Below are positions 1 to 9,354 of a DNA stretch of 60,968 nucleotides, piece after piece. This DNA comes from an uncultured Bacteroides sp. (lineage in GTDB: Bacteria; Bacteroidota; Bacteroidia; Bacteroidales; Bacteroidaceae): contig NZ_CAUCSQ010000025.1 of assembly GCF_958445495.1 (NCBI RefSeq), forward strand, positions 1 to 60,968, written 5' to 3'. Below the pieces are notes generated by a model. That model was not told the origin of the DNA. It ran no database searches and saw only the letters and a program-made list of their open reading frames with translations. Positions within the stretch are counted from its first letter, which is position 1. The number at the start of each line of letters is the position of its first letter. The translations under genes were made by a program, and so were the position numbers.

Positions 1-3000
1 AGTTCTGCTAAGACTTTGCAAATTTCGTACATCGGAATGCAAACTGCCGAAGTTGCGATTAAACCTCGTCTGAAGGTGATTCTTAAAACTGATGCGCAGC
101 AGATTGACGAAGTGATGGTGGTGGCTTACGGTACTGCTAAAAAGTCCGCTTTTACAGGGTCGGCGGCTGTCGTCGGGACTAAAGAGATTGGAAAGATACA
201 GACCAGCAATGCTGCTACGGCATTGACCGGAAAGGTATCCGGCGTACAGTTGAACATGGCTTCGGGGCAGCCCGGAACTGCCGATATGACGATTCGTATT
301 CGCGGTATCAGTTCTATTACGGCCGGTAAAGACCCGCTTATCATTCTGGACGGAGCTCCCTATGACGGAGATATGAATAACCTGAACACCCAGGACATCG
401 AGTCGATGACCGTATTGAAAGATGCTGCGTCGAGCGCCTTGTATGGTGCGCGTGGAGCTAATGGGGTCATTATCATTACTACAAAAAGGGGTAAGAGCGG
501 TGATGCGCGTGTGACGGTAGATGCTAAATGGGGTTCGAACTCCCGCGCTACACGGGACTATAATTATATAAATGATCCGGCGCAATATTACGAGATGTAT
601 TACGGAACCTTGAAAAGCTACTTCATGAACTCGCAAGGTATGGACGCCGCTGCTGCCCATGCCGCAGCTAATAACAATATGTTTTCCAACGGCGATTACG
701 GATTGGGATACAATGTCTATACAGTGCCTGACGGGCAATATGTGATTGGCAGCAACGGAAAGTTGAATCCGAATGCGACATTGGGAAGAGTCGTAAATTA
801 CAACGGGCAGGATTACCTGTTGCGTCCGGACGACTGGGTAGACGCAACCTATAAGAATTCCCTCCGGCAGGAATACAATGTGAGTGTAACGAGCGGAAAC
901 GACAAGTCTTCCTTTTTCGCTTCGTTCAACTACCTGAGTAACGACGGTATTACCGCGAAGTCGGATTTTGAACGTTTGACGGGCCGTCTGAAAGCCGATT
1001 ACCAGGTGAAAAGCTGGCTGAAAGTGGGTGCTAATATGGGATATACACATTACGATTCCAATCAATTGGGCAATGACGGCGCAGCCGGCAATTCAGGAAA
1101 CGTGTTCGCCTTCGTTTCCAATGTAGCGCCGATTTATCCGTTGTACATGCGCGATGGAAACGGAAACCTGATTTACGACTCTAACAATGTTTTGCGCTAT
1201 GATTACGGAGATGGAGCCAATGCCGGGTCCAAACGTCCTGTGTTGTCCAATTCTAATGCGCTGTCGGATGCGATTTTGAATATCAACAATAAAGAAGGCA
1301 ATGCGATTAACGCCAACGGATTTTTCGATATCCGTTTTCTGAAAGATTTCAAGTTCTCTTTCAATGCGGGCGTGAACGTAGACGAGATGCGCGTCAGTAT
1401 GGTTACGAACCCCTATTACGGGCAATACGCCACTTCCAACGGTATTGCGTCAAAATATCATGACAGGACCATCTCTTATAACTATCAGCAGTTGTTGACC
1501 TATCAGAAATCTTTTGGCAATCATAATATTGACGTAATGTTGGGACATGAAACATATTGGTCTAAATTCTATAGGCTGTATGCCGACAAATCGAATATGT
1601 TCGACCCGACCAACAGCGAGTTGGACGGCGCCATCTCCAACGGTTCCGCCTCTTCCTATATAACAAACTATAATACGGAAGGATATTTCGGACGTGTGCA
1701 ATATAACTTCAATGAACAATATTTTGTCTCCGGTTCTTATCGCCGTGATGCTTCTTCCAGATTCCATCCGGACCACCGTTGGGGTAATTTCTGGTCTTTT
1801 GGCGGCGCTTGGCTTCTTTCGAAAGAAAAGTGGTTTGATGTGGAATGGGTAGATATGCTGAAATTCAAGGCGTCTTACGGTTCGCAGGGAAATGATAATA
1901 TCGGTGATTATCGGTACACGAATACTTACAAGATTGTAAATTCTTCCGGCAATCCGGCTGCAGTACCGGAAACATTGGGCAATAAAGAGATTACCTGGGA
2001 AACGAACGGCAACTTCAATATGGGATTTGAATTCGATTTGTTGCGCGGGCGCCTGTCCGGTTCTGCGGAATTCTTTGTAAGGAAAACAACGGATATGCTG
2101 TTCTCTTTCCCCTTGCCGCCTTCTTTCGGCTACACGTCTTACTATGCCAATGTGGGGGATATGCGTAACTTAGGCGTGGAGTTGGAACTGCATACGACTC
2201 CGGTTAAGTTAAAAGACTTTGAATGGAATGTCAGTTTGAACCTGACCCATTATAAGAATAAGATAACTTATTTGCCGGACGAACGGAAAACGATGTCGGT
2301 AGACAATGTGAAAGGATATAGCAGCACGAATTATTATTACGGTGAAGGCCAGCCGCTATATACCTTCTATATGAAGAAATCTGCCGGTGTGGGTGAGAAC
2401 GGTGAAGCCTTGTACTGGAAAGATGTGACCGATGGAGATGGCAACGTAATAGGACAGGAGAAGACATCTAAATATTCCGACGCCTCTTATCATCTTTGCG
2501 GGACAGCTCTTCCGGATGTGTATGGCGGATTCAGCACTTCGTTATCTTATAAGAATTTCGACCTCTCCGTAGATTTTGTTTATCAGATAGGCGGCCAGTG
2601 CTACGACAGCGATTATGCTTCCATGATGTCCTCTCCGAATGCAAACAGCAGAGGCGGGGCTTTCCATGCCGATTTGTTGAAATCATGGAGCCCGGAAAAC
2701 CCGTCGGCGACAATCCCGCGTTTCCAATTCGGGGATGACGACTATGGAGCTTCTGCTTCAGACCGTTTCCTGACGAGCGCCTCCTATTTGAGCCTGCAGA
2801 ACATCAACCTGGGTTATACATTGCCGAAGGCCGTATGTCAAACGCTGGGCATGGAAAAACTGCGTGTCTACATGGCTTGCGATAACGTATGGCTGTGGTC
2901 GAAACGACAAGGGTTAGATCCGAGACAGAGCATCAGCGGTGCGGTGACATCTTCTTATTACGCTCCGATTCGTACAATATCGGGTGGCATCACTCTAACA

Positions 3001-3006
3001 TTCTAA
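1..3006 (+). CDS. SusC/RagA-type TonB-linked outer-membrane protein (5' end outside window)
   Basis: The reading frame is open from base 1, so the window starts inside the gene. About 1001 residues are present; the signal peptide and most of the N-terminal carboxypeptidase-regulatory-like domain are missing. The visible part begins at the end of that domain (SYIGMQT), followed by the linker motif DEVMVVAYGTAKK, a TonB plug domain (roughly residues 45-160, with VLKDAASSALYGARGANGVI) and a long beta-barrel ending in an aromatic residue (GGITLTF), as expected for outer-membrane insertion. Proteins of this family import oligosaccharides or peptides across the outer membrane using TonB energy, with a SusD lipoprotein as lid. 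A susD-like gene follows after 24 bp. The substrate cannot be inferred because no degradative enzyme is in view. Confidence 0.95.
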   Translation, partial: SSAKTLQISYIGMQTAEVAIKPRLKVILKTDAQQIDEVMVVAYGTAKKSAFTGSAAVVGTKEIGKIQTSNAATALTGKVSGVQLNMASGQPGTADMTIRIRGISSITAGKDPLIILDGAPYDGDMNNLNTQDIESMTVLKDAASSALYGARGANGVIIITTKRGKSGDARVTVDAKWGSNSRATRDYNYINDPAQYYEMYYGTLKSYFMNSQGMDAAAAHAAANNNMFSNGDYGLGYNVYTVPDGQYVIGSNGKLNPNATLGRVVNYNGQDYLLRPDDWVDATYKNSLRQEYNVSVTSGNDKSSFFASFNYLSNDGITAKSDFERLTGRLKADYQVKSWLKVGANMGYTHYDSNQLGNDGAAGNSGNVFAFVSNVAPIYPLYMRDGNGNLIYDSNNVLRYDYGDGANAGSKRPVLSNSNALSDAILNINNKEGNAINANGFFDIRFLKDFKFSFNAGVNVDEMRVSMVTNPYYGQYATSNGIASKYHDRTISYNYQQLLTYQKSFGNHNIDVMLGHETYWSKFYRLYADKSNMFDPTNSELDGAISNGSASSYITNYNTEGYFGRVQYNFNEQYFVSGSYRRDASSRFHPDHRWGNFWSFGGAWLLSKEKWFDVEWVDMLKFKASYGSQGNDNIGDYRYTNTYKIVNSSGNPAAVPETLGNKEITWETNGNFNMGFEFDLLRGRLSGSAEFFVRKTTDMLFSFPLPPSFGYTSYYANVGDMRNLGVELELHTTPVKLKDFEWNVSLNLTHYKNKITYLPDERKTMSVDNVKGYSSTNYYYGEGQPLYTFYMKKSAGVGENGEALYWKDVTDGDGNVIGQEKTSKYSDASYHLCGTALPDVYGGFSTSLSYKNFDLSVDFVYQIGGQCYDSDYASMMSSPNANSRGGAFHADLLKSWSPENPSATIPRFQFGDDDYGASASDRFLTSASYLSLQNINLGYTLPKAVCQTLGMEKLRVYMACDNVWLWSKRQGLDPRQSISGAVTSSYYAPIRTISGGITLTF

Positions 3007-3030
3007 CAACGTAAAAAGAAAGTTTCGAAT

Positions 3031-4647
3031 ATGAAAAATATAGCAAAGATTCTTTTAGGAGTTTGCAGCTCCGCTTTGATACTGACAGGATGTATCGAAG
3101 AGACTTTTCCGACAGATGTGGCAACAACGGAACAGCTCGGCTCATCTTCCAAAGCTACGGAAGCTTTATTGTGGGCGATGCCTGCTTATACGAACAAATA
3201 TGACCAGTTCGGCATGACGCTGGAGGATGAAGAGCCCTATCACTTTGATTACGGATACGGGTCAATCATGCACATCCGCGACATCATGACCGAGGATATG
3301 GCGATAGCTTCCAGCAGCTATAACGCATGGTACAATGCCTGGATACAGAATCAGACAATCGGCGACTCGTATGTATATCCCCAGTATGTATGGAACTATT
3401 ACTGGAAATTCGTACAGACTACCAACAACCTGATATCCGCCATCGACCCGGCTGGCGCAACCAATACGCAGCTCGGATATTTGGGGGCGGGGTATGCCTT
3501 CCGGGCATTTTTATATCTGGATATGGCACAGATGTTCGAGTTTCTGGAAAACGACGGAACGAGCGCGCCCAATGTCTTGAACCTGACTGTTCCCATCGTG
3601 AGAGAAACGACGACCGAAGAGGAAGCGCGCAATAACCCGCGTGCTCCGCACAGCCAGATGTTTGATTTCATTCTTTCGGATTTGAATATGGCTGAACGAA
3701 ATATCGTCCTGCTGAGCCGCACTTCAAAAACACTGCCTGATTTAAGCGTAGTGTACGGATTGAAGGCACGCCTGTATCTGTGGGACAAGAACTATGCGGA
3801 AGCAAAAAACTACGCGCGTAAGGCTATTGATGCTTCCGGATGTACCCCGACGACGGAAAGCCAGTGGTTGAGCACCACAAGCGGTTTCAACGAACTTTCC
3901 ACTCCGTCCTGGATGTGGGGTTCACAAATGCAGAAAGAAGACGAAGTGGTGCAGAGCGGTATCTTGAACTGGACCTCATGGTCTTCCAATGAGGCTACCT
4001 ACGGATATGCGGGCGCCGGAGTGCAATTGATGATTGGAGCCAGCCTTTATAGCCGGATTTCCAATACGGATTTTCGTAAATTATCCTGGAAGGCTCCGGA
4101 AAACAGTCCTTTGTACGGGCAGAACCAGTATGTGGATGCCGCTTTCGGGGCGAGCCTTCTCGAGTATGCTTCTCTCAAGTTCCGTCCGGGTTCAGGAAAC
4201 GGGTCGGACTATAATGTAGGTTCCGCCTGTGCATACCCGTTGATGCGCGTGGAAGAAATGTATTTTATTGAAGCCGAAGCGGCAGCCCATTTAAAAGCGG
4301 CCGACGGCATTGCGTTAGTCAATGATTTTATGAAGAAATACCGTGATTCCCAATATGAATGTAAAGTCACCGATACGGATGAAGTTGTTGAAGAAATCCT
4401 GTTTCAGAAACGAATCGAACTTTGGGGAGAAGGGTTGACTTTCTTTGATATCAAACGTTTGGACATGTCCGTGACACGCGGATATGAGGGGACGAATTTC
4501 AGTGATGCTACCCGGTTCAATACCGATGGCCGTCCGGCTTGGATGAATATTTGCATTGTTAAAACCGAGGGTAACAATAACTCTGCATTGGTGGGTTACG
4601 GTAATCCTGATCCTAGTAATTGCTATCCGTTGTGGAATGGCCAGTAA
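3031..4647 (+). CDS. SusD/RagB-family nutrient-binding lipoprotein
   Basis: The protein has 538 residues. It starts with a lipoprotein signal peptide whose lipobox (LILTGC) places the acylated cysteine near residue 21, so it should sit on the outer membrane. Typical SusD features follow: a helical TPR-like N-terminal half (YWKFVQTTNNLI, AFRAFLYLDMAQMFE, VYGLKARLYLW) and a C-terminal part with the signature RVEEMYFIEAEAAAH and the ending QKRIELWGEGLTFFDIKRL. It would form the lid of the preceding SusC-like transporter. The two genes are 24 bp apart and surely co-transcribed. The ligand is unknown. Confidence 0.95.
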   Translation: MKNIAKILLGVCSSALILTGCIEETFPTDVATTEQLGSSSKATEALLWAMPAYTNKYDQFGMTLEDEEPYHFDYGYGSIMHIRDIMTEDMAIASSSYNAWYNAWIQNQTIGDSYVYPQYVWNYYWKFVQTTNNLISAIDPAGATNTQLGYLGAGYAFRAFLYLDMAQMFEFLENDGTSAPNVLNLTVPIVRETTTEEEARNNPRAPHSQMFDFILSDLNMAERNIVLLSRTSKTLPDLSVVYGLKARLYLWDKNYAEAKNYARKAIDASGCTPTTESQWLSTTSGFNELSTPSWMWGSQMQKEDEVVQSGILNWTSWSSNEATYGYAGAGVQLMIGASLYSRISNTDFRKLSWKAPENSPLYGQNQYVDAAFGASLLEYASLKFRPGSGNGSDYNVGSACAYPLMRVEEMYFIEAEAAAHLKAADGIALVNDFMKKYRDSQYECKVTDTDEVVEEILFQKRIELWGEGLTFFDIKRLDMSVTRGYEGTNFSDATRFNTDGRPAWMNICIVKTEGNNNSALVGYGNPDPSNCYPLWNGQ

Positions 4648-4667
4648 AATCATAAAATGTAACGAAT

Positions 4668-5513
4668 ATGAAAAGTTTATTCAGATATAGCTATCTATTT
4701 ATTATAGGAATATCAGTTGTTCTAACAGCAGCTTCCTGTACAGACGATTGTGAAAGAGAGGCTTCTCCGGTAGTGACGGAGGGAGGTTATATCATAAGCG
4801 GGCAGAGCTCGTACTCATACGTGCCCGAAGACGAACAGTCTTTTAACATCACGGTAGCGCGTGCTGACGGGGCCGGAACGGCAACCGTACATTTGTCCGG
4901 TGACAATGATGATTTCACGGTTCCCTCCGAAGTCACATTTGCGGAGGGTGAAACTTCCAAAGACGTGAAAATCACTTTTGATATCGCTGTCGGCTCTTCC
5001 GCCGAAGTCACGATTCGTTGTGAAGAAGAATACGTGTACGGCATAACCAGCCAGACGATTTCGGTGAACCGTGATTATACATGGGAAAGCGCAGGCAAGG
5101 TTTCCATGACTTCCGGATGGGCGGGCAAGACTGCCGAAGTGCCTGTGGAAAGAGCTAAAGAATATAGCGGGGAAGGCTTCCTTTACCGTTTGAACAGCCC
5201 CTATTACGTATTGGAACCGAATGCGTGTCCGCAAGCGGGCTATCATATCCAGTTTACGTTGGATAATGAATACAATGCATTGAGCCTGCCCGTCCAGTTC
5301 CAGGAAATCGGTGAAGCGGAAGACGGCTACGGGAATTTCTATTTGGGATGGTTTGATACCGGCGAATATGACTGTTCTTTTACTAATGTGGGAAATGTGT
5401 TTACTATCAACGGGGTATGGGCTTATGATGAGAACGGAAGTTCGTTGACATTATATGCTTATGCCACAGAAGAATTCACATGGATTGAACAGTATCCCGG
5501 AACAGTGGAATAA
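4668..5513 (+). CDS. Surface lipoprotein with Calx-beta-like domain, third gene of the susCD operon
   Basis: The 281-residue protein begins with a lipoprotein signal (TAASC, cysteine near residue 24). Residues of about 35-125 look like an immunoglobulin-like or Calx-beta-type domain (FNITVARADGAGTATVHL, then FAEGETSKDVKITF), a pattern common in Bacteroidetes surface lipoproteins. The C-terminal half is rich in aromatic and acidic residues and I do not recognise it. The gene lies 20 bp after the susD-like gene and just before a strong terminator, so it is the last gene of the unit. By analogy with SusE/SusF-type or other surface glycan-binding proteins it may help capture the ligand, but no binding site is identifiable. 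Confidence 0.8.
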   Translation: MKSLFRYSYLFIIGISVVLTAASCTDDCEREASPVVTEGGYIISGQSSYSYVPEDEQSFNITVARADGAGTATVHLSGDNDDFTVPSEVTFAEGETSKDVKITFDIAVGSSAEVTIRCEEEYVYGITSQTISVNRDYTWESAGKVSMTSGWAGKTAEVPVERAKEYSGEGFLYRLNSPYYVLEPNACPQAGYHIQFTLDNEYNALSLPVQFQEIGEAEDGYGNFYLGWFDTGEYDCSFTNVGNVFTINGVWAYDENGSSLTLYAYATEEFTWIEQYPGTVE

Positions 5514-5556
5514 TTGCGGTAAACGCAAGAAGCCTGTACGGTTTCGTAAGTAATGC

Positions 5557-5602
5557 AAGAGCGGCGGTTTTAAAACATACATTTGAAACCGCCGCTCTTT
5601 TT
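5557..5602 (+). terminator. Intrinsic terminator of the susCD operon
   Basis: A perfect 14-bp stem (AAGAGCGGCGGTTT at 5557-5570 and its complement at 5586-5599) with a 15-nt loop runs into a T-run at 5598-5602. It lies 44 bp after the last susCD-operon gene. Confidence 0.9.
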
Positions 5603-5741
5603 GCCGTTAAAGGCGGTTGCCCGATTATCCGGTTGTATATGAGGATATTATTCCTTTCCGGAGTAGAGGCCGGGTATCTTTGCCGGGAATATAAAGATTA
5701 AATAAAGCCCGGCGGCAAACCTTTTAGTCAGCCTTTTTTGT

Positions 5742-5749
5742 TATATTTG
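5742..5749 (+). promoter_or_regulatory. Bacteroides -7 element for hflX
   Basis: TATATTTG matches the TAnnTTTG consensus and lies 27 bp before the hflX start codon. No clear TTTG -33 element is visible at the expected distance. Confidence 0.6.
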
Positions 5750-5776
5750 CGCCCGTTATCATATAGAAAGTAAAAA

Positions 5777-7033
5777 ATGAAAGAATTTGTAATATCCGAA
5801 GCCAAAGTAGAAACAGCGGTACTCGTGGGACTCGTCACTCAAACGCAGGACGAGCGGAAAACGGGCGAGTACCTGGACGAACTGGCTTTCCTTGCCGAGA
5901 CGGCTGGGGCGGAGGTTGTGAAACGGTTTACACAGAAGTTGCCGGTTGCCAATTCGGTGACTTATGTCGGAAAAGGAAAATTAGAGGAAATCAAACAATA
6001 TATCCGTAATGAAGAGGAAGAACAGCGTGAGGTAGGAATGGTGATCTTCGACGATGAGCTTTCGGCGAAACAGATACGCAACATAGAAGCGGAATTGAAG
6101 GTGAAGATACTGGACCGGACTTCGTTGATTCTCGATATATTCGCCATGCGTGCCCAGACGGCCAATGCGAAAACACAGGTGGAGCTTGCGCAGTACAAAT
6201 ACATGTTGCCCCGCCTGCAACGGCTTTGGACTCACTTGGAACGTCAGGGAGGAGGTTCCGGAGCCGGTGGAGGAAAAGGTTCCGTAGGACTTCGCGGACC
6301 GGGCGAAACACAGCTTGAGATGGACCGTCGTATTATCCTGAACCGTATGTCATTGTTGAAAGAACGCCTGGCGGAGATTGACAGGCAGAAAGCTACGCAA
6401 CGTAAAAACCGCGGGCGCATGATACGTGTGGCATTGGTGGGCTACACCAATGTAGGGAAATCGACGATGATGAACCTGCTGTCGAAGAGTGAGGTTTTCG
6501 CCGAGAACAAGCTCTTTGCCACCTTGGACACTACGGTGCGTAAAGTGATAATCGATAATTTGCCGTTCCTCCTGTCCGATACGGTAGGATTTATCCGCAA
6601 GTTGCCGACCGACCTGGTCGAGTCGTTCAAATCTACGTTGGACGAAGTGCGTGAAGCAGACCTTCTCGTACATGTCGTAGATATTTCCCACCCCGGATTT
6701 GAAGAACAGATTGAAGTGGTGAATAAGACGCTTGCCGAAATTGGCGGCGGCGGCAAACCCGTGATACTTGTATTTAATAAGATAGATGCTTATACCTACG
6801 TGGAAAAAGCACCGGACGACCTTACCCCCCGAACAAAAGAAAACTTAACACTCGAAGAACTGATGAAGACGTGGATGGCAAAGATGGAAGACAACTGTCT
6901 CTTTATTTCCGCACGTGAACGAATCAATATAGACGAACTGAAGAGTGTGGTTTATCAACGAGTGAAAGAATTGCATGTTCAGAAATATCCCTATAACGAT
7001 TTTCTTTATCAGACCTACGAAGAGGAGGAATAA
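5777..7033 (+). CDS. hflX: GTPase HflX
   Basis: The protein has 418 residues, the usual length for HflX, a ribosome-associated GTPase that helps split or rescue stalled 70S ribosomes. The N-terminal HflX domain (about 1-190) contains TYVGKGKLEEIK and the glycine-rich GGGSGAGGGKGSVGLRGPGE before a coiled segment. The GTPase domain follows: P-loop GYTNVGKST near residue 221, DTVGFIRKLP as the G3 region and NKID as G4. The ATG at 5777 follows a -7 element by 27 bp and starts the conserved domain directly. It is the first gene after the susCD terminator and is probably read on into the DUF4954 gene across a 59-bp gap. Confidence 0.95.
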   Translation: MKEFVISEAKVETAVLVGLVTQTQDERKTGEYLDELAFLAETAGAEVVKRFTQKLPVANSVTYVGKGKLEEIKQYIRNEEEEQREVGMVIFDDELSAKQIRNIEAELKVKILDRTSLILDIFAMRAQTANAKTQVELAQYKYMLPRLQRLWTHLERQGGGSGAGGGKGSVGLRGPGETQLEMDRRIILNRMSLLKERLAEIDRQKATQRKNRGRMIRVALVGYTNVGKSTMMNLLSKSEVFAENKLFATLDTTVRKVIIDNLPFLLSDTVGFIRKLPTDLVESFKSTLDEVREADLLVHVVDISHPGFEEQIEVVNKTLAEIGGGGKPVILVFNKIDAYTYVEKAPDDLTPRTKENLTLEELMKTWMAKMEDNCLFISARERINIDELKSVVYQRVKELHVQKYPYNDFLYQTYEEEE

Positions 7034-7039
7034 TTAATC

Positions 7040-7076
7040 AATATGCCGTTTTACTGATTGGGGGAAGCGGCATATT
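7040..7076 (+). terminator. Hairpin between hflX and the DUF4954 gene (weak terminator or attenuator)
   Basis: AATATGCCG at 7040-7048 pairs with CGGCATATT at 7068-7076 around a 19-nt loop. The following sequence is AT-rich but has no continuous T-run, so termination is probably partial. Confidence 0.4.
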
Positions 7077-7092
7077 ACTTATATTTATTAGT

Positions 7093-9081
7093 ATGAAAGA
7101 TTATCGTAGATTGACTGAAGATGAGATTCTTCAGTTAAAAAGCCAGTCGTGTCTGGCTGATGATTGGGGAAATGTATCGGTTGCAGAAGGGTTTAATTGC
7201 GAATACGTCCATCATACCCGTTTTTCGGGCGAAGTGAGGCTGGGGGTATTTGACGCCGAATTTACATTGCCGGGGGGCATCAGAAAACATTCTGGATTGC
7301 GTCATGTGACTTTGCATAATGTGACGGTGGGAGATAACTGTTGCATTGAGAATATCCAGAATTATATCGCCAATTATGAGATAGGCAATGATACCTTCAT
7401 TGAGAATGTGGATATCATCCTGGTTGACAGACTGACGACTTTCGGCAATGGCGTGGAAGCGACGGTCTTGAATGAGACGGGAGGACGCGAAGTGTTGATT
7501 AATGACAAATTGTCGGCGCATCAGGCATATATATTGGCGCTATACCGGCATCGTCCGGAGCTGATAAACCGGATGAAGGCGATAACGGATTATTATTCCA
7601 ACAAACATGCTTCTACCGTGGGCAGCATCGGCGACCACGTCATGATTCTCAATACGGGCTCGATTAAAAACGTCCGGATTGGCGATTATTGCCACATTTG
7701 CGGCACTTGCCGCCTGACGAACGGCAGCATCAACAGCAATGTAACCGCGCCGGTACATATCGGGCACGGGGTAATATGCGACGATTTTATCATCTCTTCC
7801 GGTTCCGATGTGGATGACGGAACCATGTTGAGCCGTTGTTTTGTCGGGCAGTCCTGCAAGCTGGGGCATAATTATTCAGCTTCCGATTCGTTGTTTTTCA
7901 GCAATTGCCAAGGGGAGAACGGAGAAGCTTGCGCTATTTTTGCAGGGCCTTTCACCGTGACCCATCATAAGTCCACTTTGCTGATTGCAGGCATGTTTTC
8001 GTTTATGAATGCGGGGTCGGGTTCCAATCAGAGCAATCACATGTACAAACTGGGACCGATTCATCAGGGGACGATGGAAAGGGGAGCCAAGACGACTTCC
8101 GATTCGTACATCCTGTGGCCGGCGCGTGTGGGGGCTTTTTCCCTGGTTATGGGACGCCACGTGAACCATGCCGATACTTCCAATCTTCCTTTTTCTTATT
8201 TGATAGAGCAGCGGAACACGACTTACCTGGTTCCGGGGGTGAATTTAAGGAGTGTGGGAACCATCCGTGACGCTCAGAAATGGCCGAAACGCGATAAGCG
8301 TAAAGACCCCAACCTGTTGGACTACATCAATTACAACCTTTTGAGCCCATATACCATTCAGAAGATGTTTAAAGGGCGTTCTATTCTGAAAGACTTGAAG
8401 CGTGTGTCCGGAGAGACTTCGGAGATTTATTCCTATCAAAGCGCCAAAATCAAGAATTCTTCTTTAAACAACGGGATTCGTTTTTATGAGATAGCCATCC
8501 ATAAATTCCTGGGAAACTCTATTATAAAACGACTGGAAGGAATTAATTTCCAGAGTAATGAGGAAATCCGCCTGCGGTTGAAGCCGGATACGGAAATCGG
8601 AACCGGCGAATGGGTTGACATTTCCGGGCTGATTGCTCCGAAAAGTGAGATAGACCGGTTGCTGGACGGCATTGAGAACGGCTCTATCAACCGCTTGAAG
8701 TCCATTAACGCCAGTTTTGCGGAAATGCATGAAAATTATTATACATACGAATGGACTTGGGCATATAACAAGATTCAGGAATTTTACGGCTTGAATCCGG
8801 AGACGATTACGGCGCAGGATGTGATAGGCATTGTAAAAGCCTGGCAGCAGGCCGTAGTCGGGCTGGACAAGATGGTGTACGAGGACGCGAAGAAGGAATT
8901 CTCGCTCTCTTCGATGACCGGATTCGGCGCTGACGGTTCTCATGATGAGATGAAGCAGGATTTTGAACAAGTACGCGGAGATTTTGAGAGCAATACGTTT
9001 GTGACGGCCGTATTGAAACATATCGAGGATAAAACCGCCTTGGGAGATGAACTGATTAGGCGGATTGAGCATATCGCATGA
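7093..9081 (+). CDS. DUF4954 family protein with left-handed beta-helix repeats
   Basis: This 662-residue cytoplasmic protein has no signal peptide. The first half (about 50-400) shows hexapeptide-type repeats (VTVGDNCCIENI, YEIGNDTFIENV, VRIGDYCHICG, VHIGHGVICDDFIISSG, FVGQSCKLGHN), the pattern of left-handed parallel beta-helix acyl- or nucleotidyltransferases. A helical C-terminal part of about 200 residues follows. I recognise it as the Bacteroidetes DUF4954 family, whose function is not known to me. The conserved segment NAGSGSNQSNHMYKLGPIHQGTMERGA interrupts the helix and could be an active-site loop. By fold, a sugar-nucleotide or acyl transferase is possible, but this is only inference. 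Confidence 0.8.
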   Translation: MKDYRRLTEDEILQLKSQSCLADDWGNVSVAEGFNCEYVHHTRFSGEVRLGVFDAEFTLPGGIRKHSGLRHVTLHNVTVGDNCCIENIQNYIANYEIGNDTFIENVDIILVDRLTTFGNGVEATVLNETGGREVLINDKLSAHQAYILALYRHRPELINRMKAITDYYSNKHASTVGSIGDHVMILNTGSIKNVRIGDYCHICGTCRLTNGSINSNVTAPVHIGHGVICDDFIISSGSDVDDGTMLSRCFVGQSCKLGHNYSASDSLFFSNCQGENGEACAIFAGPFTVTHHKSTLLIAGMFSFMNAGSGSNQSNHMYKLGPIHQGTMERGAKTTSDSYILWPARVGAFSLVMGRHVNHADTSNLPFSYLIEQRNTTYLVPGVNLRSVGTIRDAQKWPKRDKRKDPNLLDYINYNLLSPYTIQKMFKGRSILKDLKRVSGETSEIYSYQSAKIKNSSLNNGIRFYEIAIHKFLGNSIIKRLEGINFQSNEEIRLRLKPDTEIGTGEWVDISGLIAPKSEIDRLLDGIENGSINRLKSINASFAEMHENYYTYEWTWAYNKIQEFYGLNPETITAQDVIGIVKAWQQAVVGLDKMVYEDAKKEFSLSSMTGFGADGSHDEMKQDFEQVRGDFESNTFVTAVLKHIEDKTALGDELIRRIEHIA

Positions 9082-9308
9082 TTGCCGTCGGACCGGTATG
9101 ATTGCCGTTGGATTGCTTAGGCAACTTTCAACCGTATAGCGGTGAACTGCAAACGATAAATGTCCGGCAAGTCGCTTTAATACTTGCATGGTCTGTCTGT
9201 CGTCCGCCGTTCGCCGCATACGGTCCGCTGCATGTTCCGGACTGTCTTGTCTCCGTTATTCATTCTTAATTCTTTCTCTTTCCTTTCTCATTCTTCATTC
9301 TTAATTAT

Positions 9309-9316
9309 TACCTTTG
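9309..9316 (+). promoter_or_regulatory. Bacteroides -7 element for the fumarase gene
   Basis: TACCTTTG lies 38 bp before the start codon. The preceding 273-bp gap otherwise holds a near direct repeat (TGATTGCCGTYGGA, around 9080 and 9099) and CATTCTTAATT-type repeats at 9261-9271 and 9289-9306; nothing coding is visible. Confidence 0.6.
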
Positions 9317-9354
9317 CCTCACTAACTAACATTACGTAATAAAATAAGAAATTT

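Noticed and set aside
8464..9219. 251-codon open frame on the minus strand
   Set aside because: It lies antisense to the well-supported DUF4954 gene and has no family features; many such long shadow frames occur here because of codon bias.
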